A stretch of 64,000 bases of DNA from Niebla homalea (lineage: Eukaryota > Ascomycota > Lecanoromycetes > Lecanorales > Ramalinaceae): the NCBI GenBank assembly GCA_019925105.1, contig JAHGAU010000015.1:496001-560000 (forward strand). Direction: 5' to 3'. The first letter of the stretch is position 1; every line of letters starts with the position of its first letter. This document shows positions 33,829-43,972 of this stretch, one piece after another. Under the pieces are notes generated by a model. The model was not told the origin of the DNA. It made no database searches and saw nothing but the letters and a program-made list of their open reading frames with translations. The position numbers were made by a program, and so were the translations under genes.

Positions 33829-35159
33829 TCACATGATGATTGATGGTGCTAAAGTCATCTGTCAGTCCTGTTTCCCAATGAATACGAATAGGGCGCCACT
33901 GACCATCCACATTCTGCTTGATACTTTTATGCGGCAATATGCTCCCCCCATTCACGTAGATTTCATCCCCAATCGTCACGTCATCCCCCAGCACGCTCAC
34001 ATTTTCCAAACGCGCCCACCGGCCAACGCTGCTGTTCCACCCGACAATCGTACTCTTGATCCAAGCATGGTCCTTGATCTTGCTGCCCGCCAATAGCACA
34101 CTCCGCTGTATCCTCACGCCATCGCCGACGACGACATTAGGGCCGATGGTGACATTAGGTCCGATGCGGCAGTTCTTGCCGATCTTTGCAGACGGGTCCA
34201 CGAGGACATTGCCGCCGAAGACGTAGCCTTCCTTGGGGGAGGACAGCTTTTTGGAGCCCTTCTTGGTGAGGGAGGAGAGGTAAAGGCAGGTTCCGGAAAG
34301 GAAATCCTTGGGCTGTCCAACGTCCATCCAGAATCCCTCGAGATCGAACGAGTGGAGCTGATTTGCTTTGACAATAGCTGGGAAAGTTTCCTGCTCGATG
34401 GAGGTAGGCCGGAGCTCGATCCGCTTCAACACCGACGGGTTGAGGATGTAGATGCCCGCATTGATGCGGTTGCCGACGAACTCGACTGGTTTCTCGACGA
34501 AGCGGTCGATGCGGGAAGGGTGGTCGGGCTTGTGGACGACAACGCCGTATTTGCTGGGCTCTTCGACCTTGGTGACGACAATAGTCCCTTCCTCGCCGTG
34601 GGCTTTGTGGAACTCGGCGAGCTCTTGGAAGGGATAGTCGCAGGTGATGTCGGAATTGAGGACGAAGAAGGGGGAGTCGTCCTTGCCGAGGGTTTTCTCG
34701 GCCAGCTTGAGGGGACCGGCTGTGCCTAGGGGTTCTGCTTCGACGGAGAATTCAATGTTGATGTTGTATTTCTCTTCGTACTGTGGGATGTTAGCTGAGA
34801 GGCGCATTTCGCAGTCGGAATTGAGCCAACCTTTTTCAACGCGCCTTCCATGACCTCTGGCCGGTAGTTGACCGCGAGAACCACATCTGTGACACCTGCT
34901 GCTGCAAGACTCTCGACTTGATGCTCGATCATGGGACGATTGGCGAATTCAACCAAGGGTTTGGGAAGGGTGAGAGTCTAGATCTGGTCAGACGATGGCT
35001 TGTATGCCCACATTGCCGGCCGTCTTCGCAATGGAAGGGTTTGCTCAGTAGAACTCCGTACCAGGGGGCGTAATCGAGTGCCATATCCTCCAACCAGGAT
35101 GAGGGCTGAGACCAATTAGCATCTCGGAATGCAATCGATGCGCCCAACTTACCCTTCAT
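33829..35159 (-). CDS. MPG1: Mannose-1-phosphate guanylyltransferase (GDP-mannose pyrophosphorylase)
   Basis: Makes GDP-mannose from mannose-1-phosphate and GTP for N- and O-glycosylation, GPI anchors and cell-wall mannan. Five minus-strand exons: 35159-35153, 35105-35062, 34977-34831, 34780-33904 and 33848-33829, giving exactly 364 residues, the family's standard length. The first exon is 7 nt (ATGAAGG) and the last codes only the conserved end (PSIIM). The spliced start [17 protein letters not shown] followed by [13 protein letters not shown] is the nucleotidyl-transferase signature. [31 protein letters not shown] and [14 protein letters not shown] follow; the C-terminal half is a left-handed beta-helix of hexapeptide repeats ([21 protein letters not shown]). 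Essential in fungi by family knowledge. Confidence 0.96.
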
Positions 35160-35673
35160 CTTGTAATGTGGTCTGTAAGATATTGATATTGCGATAAGAC
35201 GTTGAGGAGTTCAATGGTACCGGGGAGCGAATCTTTGTGTTCTACAAGAGGCAGTGGAGCAATGAGGATTCGCTGCCGCTGCAGAAGTTAGATATCTCGA
35301 AGGAGTTTTCTGGGAGAGAACCGTGCGCCAGTAATGACTGTCGATGACAGAGCGTGGGAGCAAGATCAAAGTTAATTCCAGTGAGGTCACTCGTAAAACA
35401 AAGCTCTGGTGGTAGTGGTGGTGGCCCCAAGCTCAATTCATCAACATCTTTTTTTTCCCCCTGCAAGGGTTCCCCGCCAAGATCGCGGTTCCCGAAAAGG
35501 GGGGCCCTGAAGCGGAGGCAGATCCTATTTAATTGCATGCTTTTAGCCCTTTCAGACAGATTTCAGACAGATCGACTATCTTTGTACATCACACTTGCAA
35601 AATAATGGCTCTGGGCTTGCAGAGTTGTACCACCGAGAAAGCAGCTTTCTTTGGTAACAATGCTCAACGCTTT
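35160..35673. promoter_or_regulatory. Upstream region of the pyrophosphorylase gene
   Basis: No gene. Contains a poly-T/C tract (CTTTTTTTTCCCCCTGC near 35449-35464), a purine-rich run on the coding strand of the minus gene. Also the 3' flank of the OB-fold orphan. Confidence 0.45.
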
Positions 35674-36807
35674 TCATTGAGTGTCCTCGGGCAAGGTCAG
35701 GAGTGCACTGGCGTCCAAGTCTTCCGAATGCTTCACTTTCATTCCCACAAAGTGCATCACCCATTCTCTGACTTGCTTGACCTTGTCCATTCGTGCGTCT
35801 CCCAGGCTTTTAATCTCGATCTCGCGGGCGCTGAAAGCACCCTTAATGTCATGGTTGTCAAGAACGTTCCGATGCAGAAGATCGATGCTAGTCATGCCTC
35901 TTCGAAGGCTTTGCCCGTCTACTTTGTCACGGAATGAACTCAATGCCACGTTCCTGATTAGGATAATGTCTTGTGGTCGCAGCCGTGACATCTGGACCGC
36001 CAAGCTATCACTCGTTTCATTACGATTGGTCACAACGTTCGAGCCATTATGTGAAGCAACAGGTACCCAGATGTTGATACCAAAGCCTGATCTTGTCTCG
36101 TCGCCCACCAGCAGTTCGACAAGATCCACCTTCTGCTGGGTTTTCCTAGTAGTGATAGTCCGCGGTCGACTAATTGAAATGACACCCACCACGAGGTTGA
36201 CCGTCATGGTCTGCGGATTGATTGAACGCAGATACCGGGCATTGGGCAGATCCTTCAAGTTGCTTATGCTCCCTGAACTCAATCGTAATGTTGCCAAATG
36301 AGCCCGCGCGTTTGTCAAAGAGTCGTTATCTGACAGGAATGAATGCTCTCCATCCTCTTCGGTCAATGTGCTCTCAGACGATGCTGTCCCAAGGATCTGG
36401 GTCGATGTGTCGTGAATGGCGAAGGAGTGCTCATAGTATTGCGAAAGTACATCTTCCCTGTCTTGAGAAGGGGTCAACCGGTTTGGAGCACTTGCTTGGG
36501 GGTCTGAGGATGACTGCGTGAAGTCCGTCGCCGTGACGAATGAAGGCTCAGTCTGGCTACTGATACTTGGATCGTACCATTGTCGTGGAATTGTCTGTGT
36601 CAGTCCTGTGGGAAGGTGTCCTAAATCTATGGGAAGTCGACGCCAGCGAGCTGCAATACTTTCGCTGGCAGATGCGGTCCCTTCAACTTTCTGCCGAGCT
36701 AAGACAAGTTGCTGTTCAAGAGACAATGGGACTGATGATTCTGACCAATCCAGAGAAGATGATAGAGGTGCCCCTGTCAAAAGGACGATTGTATACACAT
36801 CTGTCAT
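35674..36807 (-). CDS. Probable OB-fold nucleic-acid-binding orphan
   Basis: Single exon, 377 residues, ATG at 36807. The N-terminal half is disordered, with a conserved-looking LPIDLGHLPTGLTQTIPRQWYD. The C-terminal half (residues about 205-345) reads as a beta-barrel: TVNLVVGVISISRPRTITTR, VDLVELLVGDETRSGFGINIWVP, RLRPQDIILIRNVALSSFRDKVDGQSLRRGMTSIDLL. The strand-turn pattern with LRPQDIILIRN resembles single-stranded-DNA-binding OB folds of RPA/POT1/shieldin kind. That match is by eye and unproven. The last part (VKQVREWVMHFVG) is helical. A genome-maintenance role is a guess. It diverges from the transporter gene. Confidence 0.7.
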   Translation of the reverse strand: MTDVYTIVLLTGAPLSSSLDWSESSVPLSLEQQLVLARQKVEGTASASESIAARWRRLPIDLGHLPTGLTQTIPRQWYDPSISSQTEPSFVTATDFTQSSSDPQASAPNRLTPSQDREDVLSQYYEHSFAIHDTSTQILGTASSESTLTEEDGEHSFLSDNDSLTNARAHLATLRLSSGSISNLKDLPNARYLRSINPQTMTVNLVVGVISISRPRTITTRKTQQKVDLVELLVGDETRSGFGINIWVPVASHNGSNVVTNRNETSDSLAVQMSRLRPQDIILIRNVALSSFRDKVDGQSLRRGMTSIDLLHRNVLDNHDIKGAFSAREIEIKSLGDARMDKVKQVREWVMHFVGMKVKHSEDLDASALLTLPEDTQ

Positions 36808-37177
36808 TGATAGAGCAAAGCGTGCTTTAGATTAGATCGCTCCCGTTGTCTCTCATTCCATCATCAGCATGGTTGTAGCAAGAAGCCCAGTGTATTTCGC
36901 CATCACATGAGACCATGTTGCAGTCAAGAGACGGCTCTGAACGTTGAAGTGACTACCACGTCTTGCACGTTAATTTATTGAAAAGTAAATATAGACAGTA
37001 TCAAGAGTACGCAGGTGTCAGGCGAGGCCGGATTTATGACACTAGTCTTGAATTGGCTTTGATCGACCTCGCAACTAGGGAGATTGCTGCTGGAAGGGCC
37101 TGAATCCTGACAGTCCGTTTCCTGCGCTCCAAGCCAGTAGGATCCATATAACTCACAATGGCGCCCACCTTCCGGTC
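36808..37177. promoter_or_regulatory. Divergent promoter region; upstream ATG before the transporter
   Basis: No gene. An ATG at 37158 opens a 37-codon frame that overlaps the transporter start at 37178 in another frame and stops at 37269-37271. Confidence 0.5.
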
Positions 37178-38871
37178 ATGTCGTTGCCTCATACAAACAA
37201 CGTGCACGACAACGCCGAGGCAGCTCACCTGTTGTCTAGCAACAATGAAGAGATGGAGCTCTCCGATATGACTTCACATCGAAATGGCAGTAAAGAGGAT
37301 GCGACCCGCGTCGACACCCCATACACAGATCAATCAGGAACGACGGGACCTTCAAGCTCAGGTGCGGGTAGGGAAGAGTTGGAGAATGATATGGCACGGA
37401 TCAGCTCCACAGCTTCTCCGCCTGAGTATAGAGTTTATGGGATAAGGTGGTTTGGATTGATTCAATTGGTCTTGTTAAACATCATTGTCAGCTGGGATGT
37501 AAGTGAAATGCAGGGGCAAAGAACCCGGCCATTCGTTGGACCTTTTTTGGAAAAATATAAAGGATCTTGACGAGCGTAAGAATTACAATCGCTTTGGCTA
37601 TATTCGAATCATCAGAAAGAGGAAGCTCAGTCGCTGACGCATAGTGCCAGTGGCTGTCCTTTGCACCAGTGGCCAACAGCGCTGCTGAATTCTACTCGAC
37701 CGATCCTTCAGTCATCAATTGGCTCTCCACCGCCTTTCTCTTCGCTTTCGTGGCTGCTACCCCGTGGACTATATATACTCTGCACCGTGGCGGACCCCGG
37801 CGAGCCATCTTGACGGCCTCCATTCTAATCGTGATCGGCAATTGGATCCGCTATGGAGGAACACGAGCCTCAATGCCTTCCTTTGGAACGACCATGTTTG
37901 GGCAGATCTTGATTGGTCTAGCCCAGCCGTTTGTGCTCTCTGCACCAACACATTATTCGGATCTTTGGTTTACGCCCCAAGGCAGGGTATCAGCTACTGC
38001 CATCATGTCCTTGGCCAATCCGTTTGGTGGGGCGCTAGGTCAATTGATCAATCCTGTACTTGCTACGCAAAGCTCCCAAATTCCAAGTATGACTCTCTAT
38101 GTTGCCATCATCAGTACAGCCATCTCGTTACCCTCCTTTCTGGTCCCGGCAAAGCCGCGCACTCCTGTGTCTCCTTCTTCAACGTATCATGTGCCAACAT
38201 TGCGAGAGACAATTCACTTGCTGACCCTAAATCCAACATTCTGGCTACTTGTCACTCCCTATTGGATCTACGTGGGCTTCTTCAATTCTATCAGCTCCCT
38301 ATTGACCCAAATCCTGACGCCCTATGGCTTTTCGGAAACGGAGTCTGGAATAGCAGGTGCTATGCTGATTCTTGTTGGCCTAGTATCTGCAGCAATTATA
38401 TCGCCGATTGTCGACAGGACCAAAGCCTACTTGCACTTCATCAAGTTATTGACTCCCATCATCGTGTTATCCTACGTGGCTTTCATTTGGGCACCCGGCA
38501 CTCGATCGATCGCTGCGCCTTACGTCATTCTCGCAGTACTTGGAGGAGCCAGCTTCAGTCTGGTTCCAAATGCTCTTGAATTTCTGGTTGAGGTCACCTT
38601 TCCTATTGGGCCAGAAGCTACTTCGACCATCTGCTGGAGCGGGGGTCAGCTCTTCGGTGGGATCTTCATCCTGATCTCTGATGCACTGAAAGCCGACAAG
38701 GACGCATCTCCGCCCTTCACCATGAGTAAAGCCTTGATCTTCCAGGCCATCGTGGCTGCTGCGGCATTACCCTGCGCTATGATCCTCGGCTGGGTGGGTA
38801 ACGTAGGGAGTAAGAGGCTGGAGATTGACAAGGCATCCGCACGATCTGTGACGGACACCGGAGAGGAGTGA
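37178..38871 (+). CDS. MFS transporter of the FLVCR/MFSD7 type
   Basis: Twelve-helix membrane transporter related to FLVCR (heme or choline export/import in animals); the substrate in fungi is not established. Exon 1 37178-37498, intron to 37650, exon 2 37651-38871, about 513 residues. Residues 1-90 are a hydrophilic acidic N-terminus. Helix 1 ([25 protein letters not shown]) spans the junction, which supports the acceptor at 37650; an upstream TAG acceptor 6 nt earlier would add Cys-Gln in frame. FLVCR-like features: FYSTDPSVINWLSTAFLFAFV, ANPFGGALGQLINP, a central TPYWIYVGFFNSISSLLTQIL and PNALEFLVEVTFPIGPEATS in the second half. It ends 58 bp before a convergent secreted-protein gene. Confidence 0.85.
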
Positions 38872-38929
38872 AACAGCTTCGCACCTCGCAATGGCGCCTC
38901 ACGATCGCCGTGCCCAAAGGAAACAAAAC

Positions 38930-39708
38930 TTATTTGGCTACCGCAACTGCGTCGCTCACCCCGCTCACCTCCATTGTCGAATTCAACCCCGCCATGGCAT
39001 ATCCATCCACGGCCCGGTCCCACAAAGTCCCCTTCCCCCAAAGCGCCACACCAAGCCCCCTATTGGGTCCGAAGATCGCATATCCCATGCCACCATCACA
39101 AGTACTGCGTATCGCACCAGCAATACTCGTGACATCCATCCACGTCGCCTCCTCTTTCGTCGACCAGTCGTGATCGAACACATAGGGCAGCTGCGGAAAA
39201 CGATACTGCTTGCCGTGCGGCTCCCACATCTTCATCAACATCACGGCGATCGTGCAGGACCCGTAGGTGAAGGGTGCCGGCAGCGCAAACCGGATGGGGT
39301 GGCCGCCGGCGTGTGCCTTGTTGAGGAACACGGCGTAGGAGTTTGTGCCTTGGTAGACGAAATTGCCCACCTGTGTGTCGTCAATTTTGGCAGTGGATTA
39401 AGCCTCCAATACGGGACTACGCTTTCACGTCACGTAGAGTTTGGGACTTTCGTTGTACTCACCTCCTCGCCAAAGTGCTCTTGAAGATCCACCATCTTGA
39501 AGAGGGCGTTTTCGCAATCCGAAGCTAGCACCCCCGCAGAGGGACGGCCGTGGGGCCACCAGTTGACAAACGGTCCGATGCATGTCTTGAAAGCAGGGCT
39601 CCAACTTGGGGCAGTGGTGTTGTTGGAGATAACGTCGGTGGGAAATGTAAGGATGGCGTTTACGCACAAGGAGCAAATGAGCCAGACTGAGTTGGAGAAG
39701 GTTTTCAT
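38930..39708 (-). CDS. Small secreted protein, function unknown
   Basis: Exon 1 39708-39463 and exon 2 39370-38930 (intron 92 bp with GTGAGT..CAG) give 228 residues. The ATG at 39708 gives a signal peptide (MKTFSNSVWLICSLCVNAI). The mature part has four cysteines (FKTCIGPF, ASDCENAL, YGSCTIAV, RSTCDGGM), enough for two disulfides, and no membrane segment or GPI signal. Motifs include WWPHGRPS, FALPAPFTYGSCTIAVMLM and GGMGYAIFGPNRGLGVALWG. This layout is common among ascomycete secreted orphan families of about 230 residues. It could be an effector or wall-associated protein; nothing shows which. Confidence 0.75.
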
Positions 39709-40257
39709 TGTGTGTGCCTGATGGTGGCTCTGGATCATCGAGCCGAAGGTCTTTCTTAACTCCATAAGTAAGGTACTGTCGCAAGCAAATGTTCGCTTGC
39801 GCCAATGCACTGTCGGACATGCATCCATCCGCAGAAGATAATTGCCGCCTGCGCTCGAGACATGTTCCTGACTGCTTGTCCCTGTTTACATAATTTGAAG
39901 AAAAGTTTTGAATAGGTTGACAATTTATGCTTTTTTGGTTTCGCTTAAACAGAAGAGTTTTTCCTGTACTCTGCTCCCTCCAGGAAAACGGTCGTGTATC
40001 AAGGAGCCTCTCTTGACAAAAGACCAGCATCCTTGGCAATCTCCATCAATACTTGACTTGACAAACATGTTAATGGGGCACTTAGATGTTCAATCAAAGC
40101 CTTGAATATCGGCATCTACATCTGCATTTTGAAATATCTCTGATCCATTGTTTCCTCATTGCTCTCTATCTTACAAGTCATAATTAAACCCTGCCAATGC
40201 AAGCCTACCATGCAACCTCAAGCTAGACCATCGTCACCTTCGCCAATCTTGATGGAT
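39709..40257. other. Intergenic, no gene recognised
   Basis: Upstream of the secreted protein and downstream of the Cys-rich orphan, both on the minus strand. No element seen. Confidence 0.55.
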
Positions 40258-40890
40258 CTACTCGCTGAACCCTAACTGCATTCCTAATTTCCTCACCATA
40301 TCTAGCTTCTGTTCGCCCGTGAGAGCATCCTCATCGAATACTCTCATATGGTCCAAAAAACGCTGAAAACTGTCAATGAGGAAGGCTTGTACTCTGGTAC
40401 ATTCAGGCATATCAGCCGGGTCATCTTTGCTGGTGGATTGTGACTCGTCTTGAGAGGTTCTTGACGGGGCGGTTTCCGAAGCGGTGGTGGGTTGGCTGAT
40501 CTTGTCCTCGACCGGTACTTCGGCCTCCAGTCTGTCGCCGAACCTATAGATATACTCTGGCTGAGCTCTTGGAGGTTCCACCTTTTCACCGCAGAATGGA
40601 CATTTCCCGCCCATTCTCAGCAATTTTCGATAGCGAGGGGCATCTATCGGTCCGTCGCAACAGAACATGAATTCGACATCGTTGGTTTGGGGGTGATCAC
40701 CTCCGCAGATCCGGCATGCGAAATCGGTGGGACTCGAAGAAGAACTGTCGTCTGCAGGGTCGGGGTGAACGCCATGAGCAGCGCGATCCGGGTTCAAATA
40801 GTACATCAACTCCACGTCCGCCCAGGTGCGAAGGGCCTCAAGGCTGCTGGTGCCGGCGTCTTCTTGCTGAGATGGATGGCCGCTGTTCAT
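40258..40890 (-). CDS. Small Cys-rich orphan, possible zinc-binding protein
   Basis: Frame of 210 residues from the ATG at 40890 (MNSGHPSQQEDAG). The middle has a cysteine array: ACRICGG, then FMFCCDGP, then GKCPFCGEKVEPP, that is CxxC .. CC .. CxxC, about 55 residues long, which could hold one or two zinc ions in a degenerate RING-like or zinc-ribbon arrangement. The final part (VQAFLIDSFQRFLDHMRVF, LTGEQKLDMVRKLGMQLGF) is helical and looks structured. Upstream exons cannot be excluded because the N-terminus is weak. I do not recognise the family. Confidence 0.65.
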   Translation of the reverse strand: MNSGHPSQQEDAGTSSLEALRTWADVELMYYLNPDRAAHGVHPDPADDSSSSSPTDFACRICGGDHPQTNDVEFMFCCDGPIDAPRYRKLLRMGGKCPFCGEKVEPPRAQPEYIYRFGDRLEAEVPVEDKISQPTTASETAPSRTSQDESQSTSKDDPADMPECTRVQAFLIDSFQRFLDHMRVFDEDALTGEQKLDMVRKLGMQLGFSE

Positions 40891-42593
40891 GGTCAGAAAT
40901 TTTGGGATCAGCTGGAAGTTGGGTGTGAAGAGATCCAAGCTCCTCTTAAAGGAATACTGTTGAGAACTTACTTGCTTAAAAGCCTACTCCCTTGCTGAGG
41001 CATATTGAAGCCTACAGGGGGGGCAAGCTTTGGAGCGATCGTCTGGGATGGAAGACTGGTACAGGTGCGGGTCTGGTATTCTGGCTTCACAGATCTAGAT
41101 GTAATTGTCAGGAGGAAATCAACATGATATCAAGCTCCTCATATTTCTGGGTGGATGAGGTAAAAGGTAACACGATGACACGTACCCTAAAGATGGCTGC
41201 AATAAGCTATATTTTTAAGGATGCTTTCTTTCAGACATAGAAAATCGACCGCGCTGCCTACATCGAATGAGGACTGATTTCTGATGGAGGACAGTCATGT
41301 GGTGATGAGAGAGGTAAGAGGAAAGAATGATCAGGTTGTGCGGATCCGGCACCCTAAGTAGCCGGATGCCCTCTGGTGCCAGTCCCACGTGGTGATGAGG
41401 CAATCTTTCCATATCATACTTCATCTTCTTACAATTCCCTCACATACTGAGTTGCATCTGCCTCTGAGAACCTTTGAACGGGAAAGAACAAATCATGTTG
41501 GGAAAGCTTATCCGAGGAGACATTCACTTATGAGAGTGACTTTGATCACTGGCTCAAGTTGGTCACCCGATGGCCATGATCCGCACCTTGGTCATCGTAC
41601 CCTCATCGACCTTTTGCTGCGCGATGTGAAGCAGGGAAACAGAACGAGGTGGAATGAGAACAGCTTCTGAATGAGCTTCCCCGGCTCTTGGGCTGCCATT
41701 GACAGATCATATTCAGAGCAAGCTAGAAAGAGTTGATTTACATCTTCAGGCCCCTGAAATATCTTGCAGACCTGACAATGAAGTCAAGATTGGGTCAAGA
41801 TCATTGCAGACCTAAATGGCTATTGGACTAGACATTTTGACGAAGATAGAAGGTCGCCGGCATAACAAAACACCTCCAAGCTCTCTAAGAGGAAGATATG
41901 GAAATGTGTCCTGATCATTTATTACATTGATGGAGTGTGAGGGGAGCTTAGCAGCTAAAGATGCCATAGCTTATACCCATTCTGCAGTACGATAGAAATT
42001 CTACCAGCAAAAAGGCCGCAGATGTAGCCTGCTCCTTCCCGATGAATCGATGATTAGGGACACTTGCCCATTTCTGAGGAACATTAATTCTGGAAGGAAG
42101 ACTGCTGTACGCTTTTCTCAACTGAAAGAGGTTTCCCAGAATCTAGATCGCTCCTCATAGATCCACGATTGAAACTGTTGAACTCTCTGAACTACGATAT
42201 GAGAGCTTGGATTAAAGAGAGGCTGATTTCTGAAATCGACCGCTCACCACAGTTACGCCAGGATCGTTGCATGCCCTTCTCAATAACATCGCGAATTGCG
42301 AGCTTCTATCATACGTAATCTTTGTACCAAAGCGGAAACATCGACGAAATACAGTTCGCCTAGCGCTGCTTCTTTACGGCTGGCATAGCCTTTAAATCGC
42401 GGCCCCAGTGGCTGAGAGGCTGGAAATCTAATTTGGGATGTCGGAGCCAACAACCAGGCCCTTCTCTTGGCCATAAAGAGACGAGGGGTCGCGTGATTTT
42501 TTCTTTCTCTCTAATACGAGTACATATAGTTGAAAACCAAATCATCACTCACAAGCGATCACGCTGCGCTTCTAGTCAGCACGTAGCCACACG
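40891..42593. other. Intergenic, 1.7 kb, no gene recognised
   Basis: Upstream region of the Cys-rich orphan and of the lipid phosphatase. Short frames only. A stretch at about 42403-42420 resembles a tRNA A box but has no T arm. Confidence 0.55.
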
Positions 42594-43920
42594 ATGACTC
42601 TCATCAACACTGTTCGATCCGAAATGTCTGCGACATCTCCACTGCTCATCCTTTCCTATGTAATCGACTGGGTAGTGATATTGTGAGTACAAATACGCAA
42701 TGCACCTCAGAGTGAATTCATCCTGATTCTCATACTTATTCAGGGTTATCGCCGCAGTCGGTGGTGGCTTTAGCCAAATAGAACCCAACCGCCGCCCTTT
42801 CAGTGTGACAGATCCATCAATCTCGTTTCCTTTGACAGACGAGACAATATCCGTTGGAGTCCTCATTGTCATCGGTCTTGTCATTCCAGCAATTCTTATC
42901 TTCATCGGCAGTATATTCATTGGGCTTGGGCCGTCACCTTCGAAATCTTCGAGATCATTGGCTCTTCGCCGGAAGCTCTGGGAATGGAACGCAGGGTGGA
43001 TGGGACTGGGGGTCGCAGTGGCCCTGGCCTTCATGATCACAAATGGAGTGAAAGAGGTCATAGGCAAACCACGGCCTGATCTGCTGGATCGCTGTCAGCC
43101 CGACCTCACGCGAGCTGGGGACAGCGCAGTAGGCACGGTTGGTCCTCCAGGGAATCAAGACATACTCCTAGTCTCTTGGACCATCTGTCAGCGAGGAGGG
43201 CATGTCCTCAATGAAGGATTCCGGAGTTTTCCCAGCGGCCATTCATCGTTCTCCTTTGCCGGCATGACATACCTTGCACTCTGGCTGTGTGCCAAACTAT
43301 CAATCACGATCCCTTTTCTCAATTATCAAAGCCTCACTGCTACGAAAAGAGGCTTTGATACCAGGCCGGCTCGCAGCCAAGCAGCTGCGCCGCCGACTTA
43401 TCTACTGGTCATCCCACTCATACCGATCTGCGTCGCTATATACGTCTCGAGTACCCGCTACTCAGACTTCTGGCACCACGGCTTTGATGTCATCATCGGC
43501 TCTCTTCTCGGGATCGCGACTGCTTTCCTCGGCTTCCGATGGTACCATCTGCCAATCCGAAGGGGTGGAGGATGGGCTTGGGCGCCTCGGAACCCTAAGC
43601 GAGCCTTCGGACATGGCATCGGCCGGTTCACATACGCCGACGATGAGCCCCAGCCTGGGACAGGTAAGGATTTGGAGAGGGGGGGTCTACCCGTCGGTGG
43701 TAACCATATAGGACCACTACATCGGGATGTGAAGAGCAGTGAGACTAGCGACGGATTCGAGATGGGAGATATGAGGCATGGCCGGGGGCAAGGGGCGGCC
43801 TCCCGTACTAGTGAGGATATATACCAGCCTCAATTGCGGCAAGACACGGAGAGCGAGCGGCCGTTGCGGCAGAATACTGGGGGTGACGCTACTAATCCCT
43901 TTATCACACCGAGGATATGA
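42594..43920 (+). CDS. PAP2-family lipid phosphate phosphatase
   Basis: Integral membrane phosphatase of the Dpp1/Lpp1 type, removing phosphate from phosphatidate or diacylglycerol pyrophosphate. Exon 1 42594-42682, intron 42683-42743 (61 bp), exon 2 42744-43920; 421 residues. The three catalytic motifs are present: K-x6-RP at 133-141 (KEVIGKPRP), PSGH at 193-196, and R-x5-H-x3-D at 268-278 (RYSDFWHHGFD), which has Thr-Arg where Ser-Arg is usual. About six membrane helices surround them. Between motifs 1 and 2 there is a loop rich in Gly/Pro typical of fungal enzymes. The tail after residue 300 is long and hydrophilic. The stop codon lies about 52 bp before an inverted-repeat element. Confidence 0.92.
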
Positions 43921-43972
43921 GGCTCTCTCTCTTTCTCAGCCAGATATGGGCTTGACTGAAGGTGGTTGCATT

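Noticed and set aside
35681..36301. 206-codon frame on the plus strand
   Set aside because: Antisense shadow of the OB-fold-like orphan.
42403..42420. A-box-like TGGCTGAGAGG
   Set aside because: No B box or cloverleaf downstream.
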